Shown here piece after piece: positions 1 through 9,061 of a stretch of DNA of 64,000 nucleotides. How positions within the stretch are numbered: position 1 is the first letter of the stretch; every line of letters begins with the position of its first letter. The stretch comes from Paenisporosarcina sp. OV554 (GTDB lineage: Bacteria; Bacillota; Bacilli; Bacillales_A; Planococcaceae), in the NCBI RefSeq assembly GCF_003058165.1, contig NZ_QBUC01000012.1, forward strand, positions 35,294 to 99,293, given 5' to 3'. Below the pieces are notes generated by a model. That model was not told where the DNA came from and ran no database searches. It was given only the letters and a program-made list of their open reading frames with translations. The position numbers were made by a program, and so were the translations under genes.

Positions 1-639
1 CCATGCTATAGCTGTTGCAGGATTCCCTAGAACAGCTGCACTTGATCCAGTTTGTTCAACTTTACCATTTTTGGACATTACCATACCGATATTGCTCAAA
101 TCTATTGAATTCGGCGAAACCCAATTACTACCTACTAAGAATTTAGCAGAAGAACAATTATCAGCCACTACATCAACCAATGTGAATCGGAAATCCTTAT
201 AGCGACTATCTATAATTTCGAGCGCAGGTGCCACATATTTCGTTGCATTAATGACATCTTCAGCTGAGATATTTATTCCTTGTAAGTCTTCAGCCATTAA
301 AAAAGCAATTTCTGGTTCGATTTTCGGATGAATGAGGTCAGAAAATGCAACAGCTTCCCATTCGAATGAAAGCATGTCACTATGCAAATACCCATATATT
401 GCTTCATTGACTCCCATCATTTCTTGCTTCGCTTTACTTGTTAAGCCCAGCTTTACTCCAATTAACTTAGAACCACTCTCTGCTCTTTTACGTGCAAGTA
501 ATCCATCTTGTAGTTCATAAGCTTCCTTAATAGTCAGTGTTGGATATTCGTCTGTCACTTTAATAACTTCTTTTACATCGCGTTCTGCGTTATATAAATA
601 ATCAATAATACTTTTCTCTTTATCCTTTAGTAGAGTCAT
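1..639 (-). CDS. dmpH: 4-oxalocrotonate decarboxylase (3' end outside window)
   Basis: Not in the supplied gene calls as one ORF; I translated it from the minus strand. It opens MTLLKDKEKSIIDYL and stays open for 213 codons to the window edge, so the C-terminus is missing. It resembles the hydratase/decarboxylase (FAH-like) fold, with SKLIGVKLGLTSKAKQ, HPKIEPEIAF and PALEIIDSRYKDFRF, the same landmarks as the hydratase at 2613-3392, which is a clear paralog. The decarboxylase converts 4-oxalocrotonate (2-oxo-3-hexenedioate) to 2-oxopent-4-enoate, the substrate of that hydratase. It starts 3 nt after the aldolase stop, so it is the last visible gene of the operon. Assigning decarboxylase rather than a second hydratase rests on pathway need and is an inference. 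Confidence 0.82.
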   Translation of the reverse strand, partial: MTLLKDKEKSIIDYLYNAERDVKEVIKVTDEYPTLTIKEAYELQDGLLARKRAESGSKLIGVKLGLTSKAKQEMMGVNEAIYGYLHSDMLSFEWEAVAFSDLIHPKIEPEIAFLMAEDLQGINISAEDVINATKYVAPALEIIDSRYKDFRFTLVDVVADNCSSAKFLVGSNWVSPNSIDLSNIGMVMSKNGKVEQTGSSAAVLGNPATAIAW

Positions 640-642
640 TTT

Positions 643-1671
643 TTATACCCTCACTTTATCTCTTTTTGCTATTTCAGCTGCAACGTCCAGAATCATATCT
701 TCCTGTCCACCGACTGCCTTCATTTTCCCTAATTCAATTAATATATCGCGTGGATCGACCCCGAATCTCGCTCCAGCTCGTTCTGCGTGTAGTAAAAAAC
801 TAGAATACACACCCGCATAGCCAAGAACTAAACTACCTTTCCGAATTTCTTGAGATCCTGGAATTAGAGGCCCAACAATATCTTCAGCTAAATCCATCAT
901 TTTATATAAATCGATACCCAAATTTATATTCATACGATCCAGTGCCGCTATCAAGACCTCGGTTTGTGTATTACCTGCACCTGCGCCTAAACAACGAACA
1001 CTGCCATCAATTCGTGTAGCTCCCTCTTCAATTGCAACAAGTGTATTGGCAACTGCAACAGATAAATTGTTGTGCGCATGGAATCCTACTTCAATATCCA
1101 ATGAATTTCGAAGTGCTTTAATTCTTTCACGCACTTCGTGTGGTAGTAAAGAACCTGCTGAGTCCGTTACATAAACAGCCTCTGCTCCATAACTTTCCAT
1201 CAATTTAGCCTGCTCCACTAATTTCTCAACTGGAACAGAGTGAGCCATCATTAGAAATCCTAATGATTCCATACCAAGTTCCCGTGCTTTATTAATATGT
1301 TGAGCTGATACATTAGCTTCAGTCGCGTGAGTTGCAATTCTGACTAAACGAGCACCTAAATCACTTGCTTGTTTCAACTCATTTATAGTGCCAATTCCCG
1401 GAATGAGTAAAACAGCTACTTTCGCGTTTTCACATTCATCTACAGCCGCTTCAATTAAAGTCATTTCATCAACTAATGATTTACCATACTGTAATGTAGA
1501 ACCACCTAAACCATCGCCATGACTCACTTCAATATAGTGCATACCCGCGTCATCTAATGCACGTGTTACATTTCGTACTTGATCAACAGTAAATTGATGT
1601 GCAACGACGTGACTGCCATCACGTAAACAAACTTCTGTTACTAGAATTGGTTTTCCAGAATTAATAGCCAT
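643..1671 (-). CDS. dmpG: 4-hydroxy-2-oxovalerate aldolase
   Basis: Protein of 342 aa, the usual size for DmpG/MhpE/NbaI aldolases. The N-terminus has the EVCLRDGSHVVAHQF signature of the HMGL-like TIM barrel (RDG with the catalytic His). The metal-binding HxH is in VGFHAHNNLSVAVAN, and the DRE-TIM communication domain follows. It cleaves 4-hydroxy-2-oxovalerate to pyruvate and acetaldehyde. The partner acetaldehyde dehydrogenase is encoded directly upstream, as expected for the channelling DmpFG complex. The ATG at 1671 has a good SD (AAGGAG, about 8 nt upstream). The family assignment is firm. Confidence 0.95.
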   Translation of the reverse strand: MAINSGKPILVTEVCLRDGSHVVAHQFTVDQVRNVTRALDDAGMHYIEVSHGDGLGGSTLQYGKSLVDEMTLIEAAVDECENAKVAVLLIPGIGTINELKQASDLGARLVRIATHATEANVSAQHINKARELGMESLGFLMMAHSVPVEKLVEQAKLMESYGAEAVYVTDSAGSLLPHEVRERIKALRNSLDIEVGFHAHNNLSVAVANTLVAIEEGATRIDGSVRCLGAGAGNTQTEVLIAALDRMNINLGIDLYKMMDLAEDIVGPLIPGSQEIRKGSLVLGYAGVYSSFLLHAERAGARFGVDPRDILIELGKMKAVGGQEDMILDVAAEIAKRDKVRV

Positions 1672-1695
1672 GAGGTAATCTCCTTTCTAATCGAT

Positions 1696-2589
1696 TTATA
1701 TGGTTGTTTCTATCATGTTTTTTGTTAACATCCTCCGAGCAAAATCTTCCCCGACTCGCATAGCTGCAGCTGTCATAATATCTAGATTCCCTGCGTATGG
1801 AGGGAAATAATCGCCTGCACCTTCAACTTCAATAAGAACGGTTACGCAATTCCCTTCAAACATTGGTTCTTGTCTTAAACGATAGCCACCAACATATTCA
1901 TTCACTTTTATAACCATTTCTTTGATTGACTTTCTAATAGCAGCTTCATCCATATTCTTCACTTCACAATAGACCGTATCACGCATTAAAATAGGTGGAT
2001 CTGCAGGATTTAATATGATTAGAGCTTTGCCCTTATCCGCACCCCCAACCTCTTCTATTCCGCGACGTGTTGTAATCGTAAATTCATCGATATTTGCTCT
2101 AGTACCTGGTCCAGCACTTAAACTAGAAATCGTAGCAATAATTTCCCCATATGTAACATCAGCCACTTGATTAATAGCATGAACAATCGGTATCGTTGCT
2201 TGTCCACCACAAGTAATCATATTAACGTTCATGATATCTAAAGAAGTTGGTAATGAACTAACCGCGGGGCAAAAGAAATGCCCTATTGCTGCAGGCGTTA
2301 AATCGATAGCTAATATACCTAACTCTTTTAAAATTTCGGCATTGTGGACATGGGCTTTTGCTGAAGTTGCATCAAACACAATGTCTACCATGCTAGGATT
2401 CTCAACTATGGCTTGTATTCCATTAGAAAAGACTTTATAGCCCTTTTGTTTGGCTCTTTGAAGACCATCTGAATCTGATTCAATTCCTATCATTGCGATT
2501 AATTCAATAACATCGCTATTTTCTAATTTGTACATTAAATCCGTTCCGATATTACCAGAGCCAATAATTGCAGCTTTTATTTTAGCCAT
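1696..2589 (-). CDS. dmpF: Acetaldehyde dehydrogenase (acylating)
   Basis: About 297 aa from the ATG at 2589, preferred over a TTG two codons upstream because AAGGAG lies 8 nt before it. It has an N-terminal Rossmann motif (GSGNIGTDL) and the active-site cysteine in [12 protein letters not shown]. The DmpF/MhpF/NbaJ family oxidises acetaldehyde with NAD+ and CoA to acetyl-CoA. It forms a heterotetramer with the aldolase encoded next in the operon, so acetaldehyde is not released. Position and order (hydratase, dehydrogenase, aldolase, decarboxylase) match known lower meta-cleavage operons. Confidence 0.95.
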   Translation of the reverse strand: MAKIKAAIIGSGNIGTDLMYKLENSDVIELIAMIGIESDSDGLQRAKQKGYKVFSNGIQAIVENPSMVDIVFDATSAKAHVHNAEILKELGILAIDLTPAAIGHFFCPAVSSLPTSLDIMNVNMITCGGQATIPIVHAINQVADVTYGEIIATISSLSAGPGTRANIDEFTITTRRGIEEVGGADKGKALIILNPADPPILMRDTVYCEVKNMDEAAIRKSIKEMVIKVNEYVGGYRLRQEPMFEGNCVTVLIEVEGAGDYFPPYAGNLDIMTAAAMRVGEDFARRMLTKNMIETTI

Positions 2590-2612
2590 GTTCAATCTCC
2601 TTTCTCATTTTC

Positions 2613-3392
2613 CTATTCGAAATGAACTGTTACAGAGCCAAGTGCTCCGAACTTAGCTTCTATGGTGTCTCCTGCTGAAACTGAAATCGCAGCAGATAAT
2701 GCACCTGGTAAAATTAATTCATCTTTTTTTAATGTAATTCCAAATTCAGCTAATTTATTTGCAAGCCATGCAATTGCATATGCTGGGTGACCTAGTGCTG
2801 CAGCTCCAGCACCTGTTGCTTGAAGCTCTCCATTTTTAAAGAGCACCATACTAATAGTTCGCAAATTCACTAAATCTATCGTTGTCGTCTTAGAGCCAAC
2901 AACCACTTTTGCAGATGATCCATTATCAGCGACCGTGTCGACTAATTTAATCTTCCAATCTTTCACCCGGCTATCAATAATCTCAAGTGTCGGTACTACA
3001 TACTTGGTAGCCATTAAAACATCAATATACGTTATATTCGGACCCACTAAATCTTCTTTTAGAACAAAGCCAATTTCAGCTTCTACTTTTGGAGATATCA
3101 TTGAATCAACTTTAACTATAGCTCCATTTTCTATTTGCATATCATCAAAAAGATGACCATAATCTGGTTCATCCACATTCAACATTTTTTGCATCGCAAC
3201 ACTTGTCAAACCTATTTTCTTGCCCACAATTACTTTACCCTGAGCAATTTTAAGTTTTACTGTCTCTAATTGAATTTGATAAGCATCTTCAACCGTTAAA
3301 GAATTATCCATTTCTGTTAAAGGAATAATTCCTTGGCGTGATTTCTCTGCTTCTAAGAGTTCTGTTGCATACTGGACATTCTTACCTTTCAA
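2613..3392 (-). CDS. dmpE: 2-oxopent-4-enoate hydratase
   Basis: Protein of 259 aa starting at a TTG with AGGAGG 8 nt upstream. It is a FAH-like hydratase/decarboxylase fold protein with IVGKKIGLTS, ISPKVEAEIGFVL and VVPTLEIIDSRVKDWKI. The metal-ligand Glu residues are within the KVEAEIGF segment. It adds water to 2-oxopent-4-enoate, giving 4-hydroxy-2-oxovalerate for the aldolase. It is paralogous to the truncated decarboxylase at 1-639; its length and C-terminal ALSAAISVSAGDTIEAKFG match MhpD/DmpE hydratases. A stem-loop with T-rich tail lies just upstream (3415-3443), so expression may be lower than for upstream genes. Confidence 0.88.
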   Translation of the reverse strand: MKGKNVQYATELLEAEKSRQGIIPLTEMDNSLTVEDAYQIQLETVKLKIAQGKVIVGKKIGLTSVAMQKMLNVDEPDYGHLFDDMQIENGAIVKVDSMISPKVEAEIGFVLKEDLVGPNITYIDVLMATKYVVPTLEIIDSRVKDWKIKLVDTVADNGSSAKVVVGSKTTTIDLVNLRTISMVLFKNGELQATGAGAAALGHPAYAIAWLANKLAEFGITLKKDELILPGALSAAISVSAGDTIEAKFGALGSVTVHFE

Positions 3393-3414
3393 CTAAAAAA
3401 CCTCCTAATACAAA

Positions 3415-3443
3415 ACAAAAGGTGTGCAAAAGCCACCTTTTGT
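3415..3443 (-). terminator. Intra-operon stem-loop between dehydrogenase and hydratase genes
   Basis: On the minus strand ACAAAAGGTG pairs with CACCTTTTGT across a 9-nt loop, followed by TTTGTATT. It falls between two same-strand operon genes, right before the SD of the hydratase gene. It may be a partial terminator, an mRNA stability element or a processing site. Only the structure is seen. Confidence 0.5.
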
Positions 3444-3450
3444 TGTTATC

Positions 3451-4920
3451 TTATTTTTTTATCGTAATCGTTTTTGCTTCTGTATAAAAATCAAAACTAT
3501 GTCTTCCACCTTCGCGGCCAATACCACTCGCTTTTGCTCCTCCGAATGGTGTTCGTAAATCACGAACATACCAGCAGTTGACCCATAACAACCCTGCATG
3601 GATTTGTGATGTTACACGCTGACCTCTTCGCAAATCATTCGTCCATACGACTCCGGCCAACCCGTAGATAGAATCATTTGCAATTGCTATTGCATCCTCT
3701 TCAGTTTTAAATGGAATAATCACAGGAACAGGACCAAAAATTTCTTCTTGTGCTACACGCATCTTGTTATCTACATCATATAAAACTGTAGGTTCGTAGA
3801 AATTTCCATCTGCGAGATTCGCTACAACCTTTCCTCCATATGCAAGCTTCGCCCCTTCTGCAAGGCCAATTTGAACATAGTTATCAACCGTTTCCAAATG
3901 CCCCCGAGACACAAGAGCACCCATATCTGTTGACTCATCAGTAGGATCTCCTACTTTAATTTTCTTTACAGCAGCCACAAATTTATCTAAGAACAAATCA
4001 TAAATGCTTTCTTGGACAAGAATTCGTGAACCCGCTAAACAAATTTCACCTTGATTACGATAAATCGCTTCGATAGATCCTGCCACAGCTTCATCCAAAT
4101 CAGCGTCTTCAAATATAATATTTGCTGATTTGCCTCCAAGCTCTAGTGAGACCGGTATCAAGTTCTCAGCAGCATTTCGCATGACGGTTTTTCCTGTATT
4201 GGACTCCCCTACAAATGATATTCTGCGAATTGAGGGATTCGTACACATCTCTGTCCCAACAGTACTTCCAGGTCCTGTTAAAATATTTAATACTCCAGGT
4301 GGTAATCCGGCTTCATTTGCAATCTCGCCTAACATAACTGCACTTAACGGAGTATAAGAAGCAGGTTTAACCACAACTGTATTTCCTGCAGCTAAAGCAG
4401 CTGAAGCTTTCCAGGTCAACTGCATAAATGGTAAATTCCAAGGAATAATTAAACTCGTGACACCCGCTGGCGCATATTGAACATATGACATATGTCTACT
4501 CATATCATAGTGCTCATGTACCATATACTTCGCCATTTCAGCGAAAAAACGGAAGTTGGAAGCAGCGCGAGGAATATCAAATCCACGACTTTCTTTTATT
4601 GGCTTGCCTACATCTAATGTTTCAACATATGCAAGTTTATCAACGTTCTTCATAATTAAATCCGCCATTTTACACAATATGCTTGATCTTTCTTCAACAG
4701 GCATATTGCTCCAAACACCACTTGCAAATGTTCGCTGAGCAACATCAATTGCCCATTTGGCATCAGCCTTTCCACCATTTGCGACAGTGGCCAACTTTCT
4801 ATTTGTTGCCGGATTAATCGTGTCGAAGGATTCTCCGGAAAGAGACTCTACATACCTTCCATCAATAAAAAGTTTGGCATCTTGGATAATGATATTTTCA
4901 GCTACCACCTCATTAGTCAC
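3451..4920 (-). CDS. 2-aminomuconate-6-semialdehyde dehydrogenase (ALDH family)
   Basis: An aldehyde dehydrogenase superfamily enzyme of 489 aa. The ALDH hallmarks are visible: IIPWNLPFMQLTWKASAALAAGN, the catalytic-Glu segment SLELGGKSANIIF and the active-site Cys in RNQGEICLAGSR. Also present are EIFGPVPVI and the C-terminal TPFGGAKASGIGREGG. Close relatives include AmnC/NbaE and 2-hydroxymuconic semialdehyde dehydrogenases. Given the neighbouring ACMS decarboxylase and aminomuconate deaminase, the likely reaction is NAD+-dependent oxidation of 2-aminomuconate semialdehyde to 2-aminomuconate. GTG start at 4920 with AGGAGG upstream, just after the RidA-type gene. A betaine-aldehyde-type activity is a less likely alternative. 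Confidence 0.88.
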   Translation of the reverse strand: MTNEVVAENIIIQDAKLFIDGRYVESLSGESFDTINPATNRKLATVANGGKADAKWAIDVAQRTFASGVWSNMPVEERSSILCKMADLIMKNVDKLAYVETLDVGKPIKESRGFDIPRAASNFRFFAEMAKYMVHEHYDMSRHMSYVQYAPAGVTSLIIPWNLPFMQLTWKASAALAAGNTVVVKPASYTPLSAVMLGEIANEAGLPPGVLNILTGPGSTVGTEMCTNPSIRRISFVGESNTGKTVMRNAAENLIPVSLELGGKSANIIFEDADLDEAVAGSIEAIYRNQGEICLAGSRILVQESIYDLFLDKFVAAVKKIKVGDPTDESTDMGALVSRGHLETVDNYVQIGLAEGAKLAYGGKVVANLADGNFYEPTVLYDVDNKMRVAQEEIFGPVPVIIPFKTEEDAIAIANDSIYGLAGVVWTNDLRRGQRVTSQIHAGLLWVNCWYVRDLRTPFGGAKASGIGREGGRHSFDFYTEAKTITIKK

Positions 4921-4931
4921 GAGATTTCCTC

Positions 4932-5381
4932 CTAATCTTCTATCTCTATAATTATCTCTATTTCAATTGCTGTGTTATTTGGTAATTGAGCCATTCCTAC
5001 TGCTGAACGCCCGTGTTTTCCTTTGTCACCAAAAACCTTCCCAATTAAATCAGATGCACCATTCATGACTGCTGGATGTTCGGTAAAATCTTCAGTGCAA
5101 TTGACCATGCCTAGTATTTTTACGAACTGTTTTACCTTACTTAACTCGCCAATCTCATCTTTGACGACTCTTAGTAAGTTGAGCATCGATTGTTGAGCTG
5201 CTAAATACCCTTCTTCCGTAGTTAAATCTCTACCTAGTTTTCCGTGGTATTCATCTACACCCTGTCCTGCTGTGAATAAAAGGTTTCCGGTTCTTACACA
5301 GCTGACATAACTTCCCCAAGTGGGTCGTATCGGAGGAAGTGTTAAACCTAGTTCCATTAATTTTTCTTCAGGAGTGCTCAT
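4932..5381 (-). CDS. 2-aminomuconate deaminase, RidA/YjgF family
   Basis: A 149-aa RidA-superfamily protein (VRTGNLLFTAGQGVDEYHGKLG; conserved Arg in GKHGRSAVG; EIEIIIEIE C-terminus). Generic RidA hydrolyses reactive enamines and imines. Members inside nba/amn clusters (NbaF, AmnD) are 2-aminomuconate deaminases giving 4-oxalocrotonate plus ammonia. This role fits exactly here, between the ACMS decarboxylase (ATGA overlap at 5378-5381, suggesting translational coupling) and the semialdehyde dehydrogenase. The family is seen directly; the substrate follows from context. Confidence 0.87.
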   Translation of the reverse strand: MSTPEEKLMELGLTLPPIRPTWGSYVSCVRTGNLLFTAGQGVDEYHGKLGRDLTTEEGYLAAQQSMLNLLRVVKDEIGELSKVKQFVKILGMVNCTEDFTEHPAVMNGASDLIGKVFGDKGKHGRSAVGMAQLPNNTAIEIEIIIEIED

Positions 5382-6394
5382 CGTTTTGCCACTTCTTTTA
5401 CTTTAATATTTAAAAAATCAAGCGCGTTTTTGCCTAAAATAGCTATTCTTTGTTCTTTAGTTAGTTCAAGTGTGTCATCAATTACTTTGCCGGGAGGAAT
5501 CTCTCGTAATAAAAACGGGTAATCAGATCCCATAACAATTTTTTCATATCCGAAACTATCTATTAAATATTTCAGGGTCAACGGATCATAATTCAATGAA
5601 TCAAAATAAAAGTTCTTCGCGTAATAACTCGGTGGTTTACTCGTTACTCTTAAATGCGGCCAGACTTTCCACCCTTGATCCAAACGCGGTAAAATGTAAG
5701 GAAAAGAACCCCCTCCATGAGCGAAACAAACCTTTAATCGAGGAAACTTCTCCATTACCCCACCACTAACCAAGCTCGCAGCAGCTAAGGCTGTTTCACT
5801 TGGCATACCAACGGTGTACATAAAATTATGTCGAGGCATTCGATCTGTGCCTAATGTTTCCCAAGGATGAACGAACAGTGGAACTTCCCACTTCTCCGCC
5901 ATTTCAAAAAATGCTAAAAATGAAGGGTCATCTAAATTCTTACCATTAATATTCGTGCCAATTTCAATACCTTTTAATCCTAACTCATGCATACATCGGT
6001 CCATTTCTCGGATCGATACTTTTACATCTTGCAAAGGTACAGTCCCCAAACCAATAAAACGATCAGGATATTGTTTAACTGTATTACTGATAAAGTCATT
6101 TTGGATTTTCGACATTTCTTCTGCAGCTTCAGCTTCAGCCCAATAAGAAAACGTCACTGGAATAGGCGATAACACTTGAATATCAACACCCTCTTCGTCC
6201 ATATCACGGATTCTTTTTTCCGGACTCCAGACTTGATCTGTCACTTCACGAAATACTTTTCCAGCGACCATGATATTAGCACCACAAGAACACGTTTTTT
6301 CTAATGTTGGCCAACGACTTCCACCATACTTTTTTGCGAATTCAGGTATTTCTTCTGGAATAATATGTGTATGAAAGTCTACTCTTATTTCCAT
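5378..6394 (-). CDS. nbaD: 2-amino-3-carboxymuconate-6-semialdehyde decarboxylase
   Basis: An amidohydrolase-superfamily protein of 338 aa (ACMSD/NbaD type). It has the N-terminal metal motif DFHTHIIPEE (HxH at residues 8 and 10), the further metal His in VPLFVHPWE, and CFAHGGGSFPYILPRLDQGW. The C-terminal metal/catalytic Asp lies in IVMGSDYPFL. It decarboxylates ACMS, the unstable ring-cleavage product of 3-hydroxyanthranilate, diverting it from spontaneous quinolinate formation to 2-aminomuconate semialdehyde. It overlaps the dioxygenase gene upstream by 10 nt and the deaminase gene downstream by 4 nt, which ties the three together. Confidence 0.93.
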   Translation of the reverse strand: MEIRVDFHTHIIPEEIPEFAKKYGGSRWPTLEKTCSCGANIMVAGKVFREVTDQVWSPEKRIRDMDEEGVDIQVLSPIPVTFSYWAEAEAAEEMSKIQNDFISNTVKQYPDRFIGLGTVPLQDVKVSIREMDRCMHELGLKGIEIGTNINGKNLDDPSFLAFFEMAEKWEVPLFVHPWETLGTDRMPRHNFMYTVGMPSETALAAASLVSGGVMEKFPRLKVCFAHGGGSFPYILPRLDQGWKVWPHLRVTSKPPSYYAKNFYFDSLNYDPLTLKYLIDSFGYEKIVMGSDYPFLLREIPPGKVIDDTLELTKEQRIAILGKNALDFLNIKVKEVAKR

Positions 6395-6930
6395 AATCCG
6401 ACTTCTTCAGACATGACGTGGCCGCATTTCTCACATTTGCGTAGTTCTTCACTACTATTGAATTCTTCAATTGCGCCTTTTACTTGTTTTTCAATATCTG
6501 TTAATTGAACACGATTTACATGCATTTTGTGATTACACTTATCACAGAACCAAACAAAATCTTCTAATTCACCTTGAGCCCGTTTTCGTTCAATTACTAA
6601 ACCAAAGGTATCAGCAATACGGTGAGGAGAATGAGGAACCATTGCTGGTAACATAAATACCTCTCCTTCTTTAACTGTAATAACTTCACGTTCGCCTTCT
6701 TTGTTAATAATTTCAACGAAGCAATCTCCTTTTATCTGATAAAAGAATTCATCTGAAGGATCTACATGGAAATCACGACGTTTATTTGGACCACCCAAAA
6801 TCATACAAATAAATTCAGAATCTTCCCAAAGGACTTTATTATTAACAGGTGGTTTAAGTTTGTCTTTGTTCTCTTCAATCCAACCCAGTAAGTTAAATGC
6901 TTGTAATTTAGCCATAGTTGATTTTGTCAT
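6385..6930 (-). CDS. nbaC: 3-hydroxyanthranilate 3,4-dioxygenase
   Basis: A cupin of about 181 aa. I start it at the ATG at 6930 because GGAGG is 8 nt before it. Counting from there, the Fe(II) ligands are His55, Glu61 and His100 (FHVDPSDEFFYQ and PHSPHR). Arg51 and Arg104 sit at the substrate-carboxylate positions of known bacterial enzymes. Four cysteines (129, 132, 166, 169; CDKC and CEKC) form the rubredoxin-like second iron site typical of bacterial enzymes. It opens the ring of 3-hydroxyanthranilate to ACMS. A cre-like sequence lies in the 70-nt gap upstream. Confidence 0.95.
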   Translation of the reverse strand: MTKSTMAKLQAFNLLGWIEENKDKLKPPVNNKVLWEDSEFICMILGGPNKRRDFHVDPSDEFFYQIKGDCFVEIINKEGEREVITVKEGEVFMLPAMVPHSPHRIADTFGLVIERKRAQGELEDFVWFCDKCNHKMHVNRVQLTDIEKQVKGAIEEFNSSEELRKCEKCGHVMSEEVGLWK

Positions 6931-6977
6931 CAATGTTACCTCCGTTTTATAGTTTTTTCTTTTAATTTACAAATTAT

Positions 6978-6991
6978 CGAAAACGCTTTCA
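6978..6991. promoter_or_regulatory. cre-like site (CcpA box) inside the catabolic operon
   Basis: CGAAAACGCTTTCA differs only in its first base from a strong cre of the TGAAAACGCTTTCA kind. It lies between the monooxygenase stop and the dioxygenase start. CcpA bound here could act as a roadblock to transcription or at an internal promoter. The motif is seen; binding is inferred. Confidence 0.5.
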
Positions 6992-7003
6992 TTTACAAAG
7001 AAG

Positions 7004-8488
7004 TTAATTAGTCACGGCTGTTCTTGACATTTCTAGTGAATCCTCAAGGGCTTTTTGCACCATTGGATATGTTGGATTATTTCGTTTGTGCATACCGTAA
7101 AACATTGCCATTTTACGAATAGGATCTCCTGAGTAGTATCTCTCATATTGAACAAGTCTTTGACCAAATGCTTCTCCGCAAAGATCCCAAGCCAACTTAA
7201 ATAGACGTACTCGCTCGTCAGCGGCTACTCCTGAACGACCAACATAATGTTTATTCATATCATCTGTTAACTCTGGATTTGCAAAGTCAGCACCAGTTGG
7301 TGACATCAAAAGCCCACCTGCTCCTATGATTTGTAGGATTTCTACTGCTCTTGGATACAATTTTGGTAATAGTCCACGGACAGTTTCAAGTGGAATAATT
7401 GCTGGAATTGCTTCACCATATGGAGTCATGACATATTCATACTCAGAAACACGTACTAAAGCCCTAATCGTCTCAACTCCTTGTAAAAGCTCAGCTAATT
7501 GATTTTGAACATTTAGGAATCCATCAACACCAATAGAATCTGCAACTGAACATGCTACCTCTGTAGCAAATGAAAGTTTTACAAGACCCCTAACTCCTGA
7601 TTGATGGGATGGCTGTAAATTGATACCTGTTTTAGGATAAAGTAAATTACCTGCTTCTACATTTTGATTAATGAAAACACGGTCCCATGGAACTAAAACA
7701 TCATTAAACACTAACATTGCATCCATTTCCTCAAATCTAGATGCTAATGGATGATCCCATGTTGACCTTGTGCCATTCTGTGTTTCTTCGCGACATAAAA
7801 TCCGTAACCCAGGGGTGTCGATAGGAAGAGCAAATGAAATTGCATACTTCTCGTCTCCAGGTTTAAAACTTGGATAAGAATAAATAATTACCTCATCTGT
7901 AAGTGGTGCAAGCGTTGCAAGCATTTTAGAGCCTCGAACAATTAAGCCTTCTTCTGTCTCTTTTACAACACCTAAGTGCGTGTAGGTATCTTCTTGCTCA
8001 TTCGAAGCTTTACTCCTATCATTCTGTGGATTAATAATTGCATGTGTTAGAAATAAATCGTTATCTCTAATATATTTATAGTAATTTACAATATTATCTC
8101 CCCACTGTTCTCCATACTGTCTAAAGAACCAGTCATTTGAAGCCATTGCAGTTATTACAGTGCCTAAGAAATCGGGTGTTCTCCCCATTAAACCAAATGT
8201 CGCCTGCGCCCAAACTTCAAACAGTTCTCGGCGTGCTTTCAAATCCTCTCCATTACGTGGGATTAGAAAGGCGTTATTGACACGTTCACCAGTTTCTTGA
8301 CAGATATGAGTAATTTTATCCTGATATTTCGCATCGTGTTGCATATCGAATAGTCTTGCGAGTTCCTTAATTGGTTGCTTAAATACTGGCTCATTAGTTA
8401 AATCCTTAATTTTTCTCCCACCTAACCAAACTTCTGGTTGGCGAGATTTTAACGCGTTAATATAATCTACTCCTGATCTAATCCCCAT
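7004..8488 (-). CDS. FADH2-dependent aromatic monooxygenase, probable anthranilate 3-monooxygenase (HpaB family)
   Basis: A 494-aa HpaB/4-hydroxyphenylacetate 3-hydroxylase-family large component (acyl-CoA dehydrogenase fold). Recognisable segments are [59 protein letters not shown] and [17 protein letters not shown]. Family members hydroxylate aromatics using FADH2 from a separate reductase, which is encoded just upstream. HpaB, phenol hydroxylases and anthranilate 3-monooxygenase share this family. Clustering with 3-hydroxyanthranilate dioxygenase argues for anthranilate to 3-hydroxyanthranilate, as reported for Geobacillus thermodenitrificans. The family is certain; the substrate is inferred. 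The ATG has a good SD (GGAGG, 8 nt). Confidence 0.83.
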   Translation of the reverse strand: MGIRSGVDYINALKSRQPEVWLGGRKIKDLTNEPVFKQPIKELARLFDMQHDAKYQDKITHICQETGERVNNAFLIPRNGEDLKARRELFEVWAQATFGLMGRTPDFLGTVITAMASNDWFFRQYGEQWGDNIVNYYKYIRDNDLFLTHAIINPQNDRSKASNEQEDTYTHLGVVKETEEGLIVRGSKMLATLAPLTDEVIIYSYPSFKPGDEKYAISFALPIDTPGLRILCREETQNGTRSTWDHPLASRFEEMDAMLVFNDVLVPWDRVFINQNVEAGNLLYPKTGINLQPSHQSGVRGLVKLSFATEVACSVADSIGVDGFLNVQNQLAELLQGVETIRALVRVSEYEYVMTPYGEAIPAIIPLETVRGLLPKLYPRAVEILQIIGAGGLLMSPTGADFANPELTDDMNKHYVGRSGVAADERVRLFKLAWDLCGEAFGQRLVQYERYYSGDPIRKMAMFYGMHKRNNPTYPMVQKALEDSLEMSRTAVTN

Positions 8489-8511
8489 TTTTCATTCCTC
8501 CAATATTAACT

Positions 8512-8988
8512 TTATAAAGCCGGCTGCTGCATTTCTTTTTTTATAAATTTTCCTCTAAAGAATAATAGTCCTTCTTCATCGCTATATGAGAAATCCTCAA
8601 CTTTCCCTACGTACAAAATATGATCGCCACCTTCATATTCTGCCCATGGAATACATTCAAACGTTGCAAGTGCATTTTTCAGATGTGGAAGACCATTGGA
8701 TTCTTCCCATTCGACAACTAGATTTTCATCTGGTCGACCAGCAAATTGCCAAGCATATGATTCCTGAGATTCAGATAACACATTAATTACAAATGAACGA
8801 TTTTTTAATCCTGAACAAGCTTTTGCATTTTTCGCAATTGAAACAAGTACGAGTGCTGGATCTAAAGAAACAGAAGTAAACGAGTTCACAGTTATACCAT
8901 GTCTTTCCCCCTGGTCATCTTTCCAGGTAATTACCGTTACCCCCGTTGCAAATTGTCCAAAGCAATTTCTTAACTCTCTTAAATCCAT
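8512..8988 (-). CDS. Flavin reductase component of the monooxygenase (HpaC-like)
   Basis: A 158-aa flavin reductase-like FMN/FAD-binding protein. Landmarks are FGQFATGVTVITWKDDQGERHGITVNSFTSVSLDPALVLVSIAK near the N-terminus and a late GDHILYVGKVEDFSY, both family signatures. It would use NADH to make FADH2 for the neighbouring HpaB-type oxygenase. It is the first gene of the operon: the ATG at 8988 follows an AGGAG site, and a sigma-A-like promoter lies 40-65 bp upstream (9026-9054). Confidence 0.9.
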   Translation of the reverse strand: MDLRELRNCFGQFATGVTVITWKDDQGERHGITVNSFTSVSLDPALVLVSIAKNAKACSGLKNRSFVINVLSESQESYAWQFAGRPDENLVVEWEESNGLPHLKNALATFECIPWAEYEGGDHILYVGKVEDFSYSDEEGLLFFRGKFIKKEMQQPAL

Positions 8989-9025
8989 ATTTCTCCTACC
9001 TCTCTTTATCTATCAAAGTACAATA

Positions 9026-9054
9026 AATATATCGAATATTTTTTTTTCACTCAA
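9026..9054 (-). promoter_or_regulatory. Probable sigma-A promoter of the anthranilate operon
   Basis: On the minus strand TTGAGT (9054-9049) is followed by 17 nt and TATATT (9031-9026), about 37 nt before the first start codon. The -35 box is imperfect, as is common for activated promoters, and the palindrome at 9062-9078 sits directly upstream of it. Confidence 0.55.
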
Positions 9055-9061
9055 CGCAACT

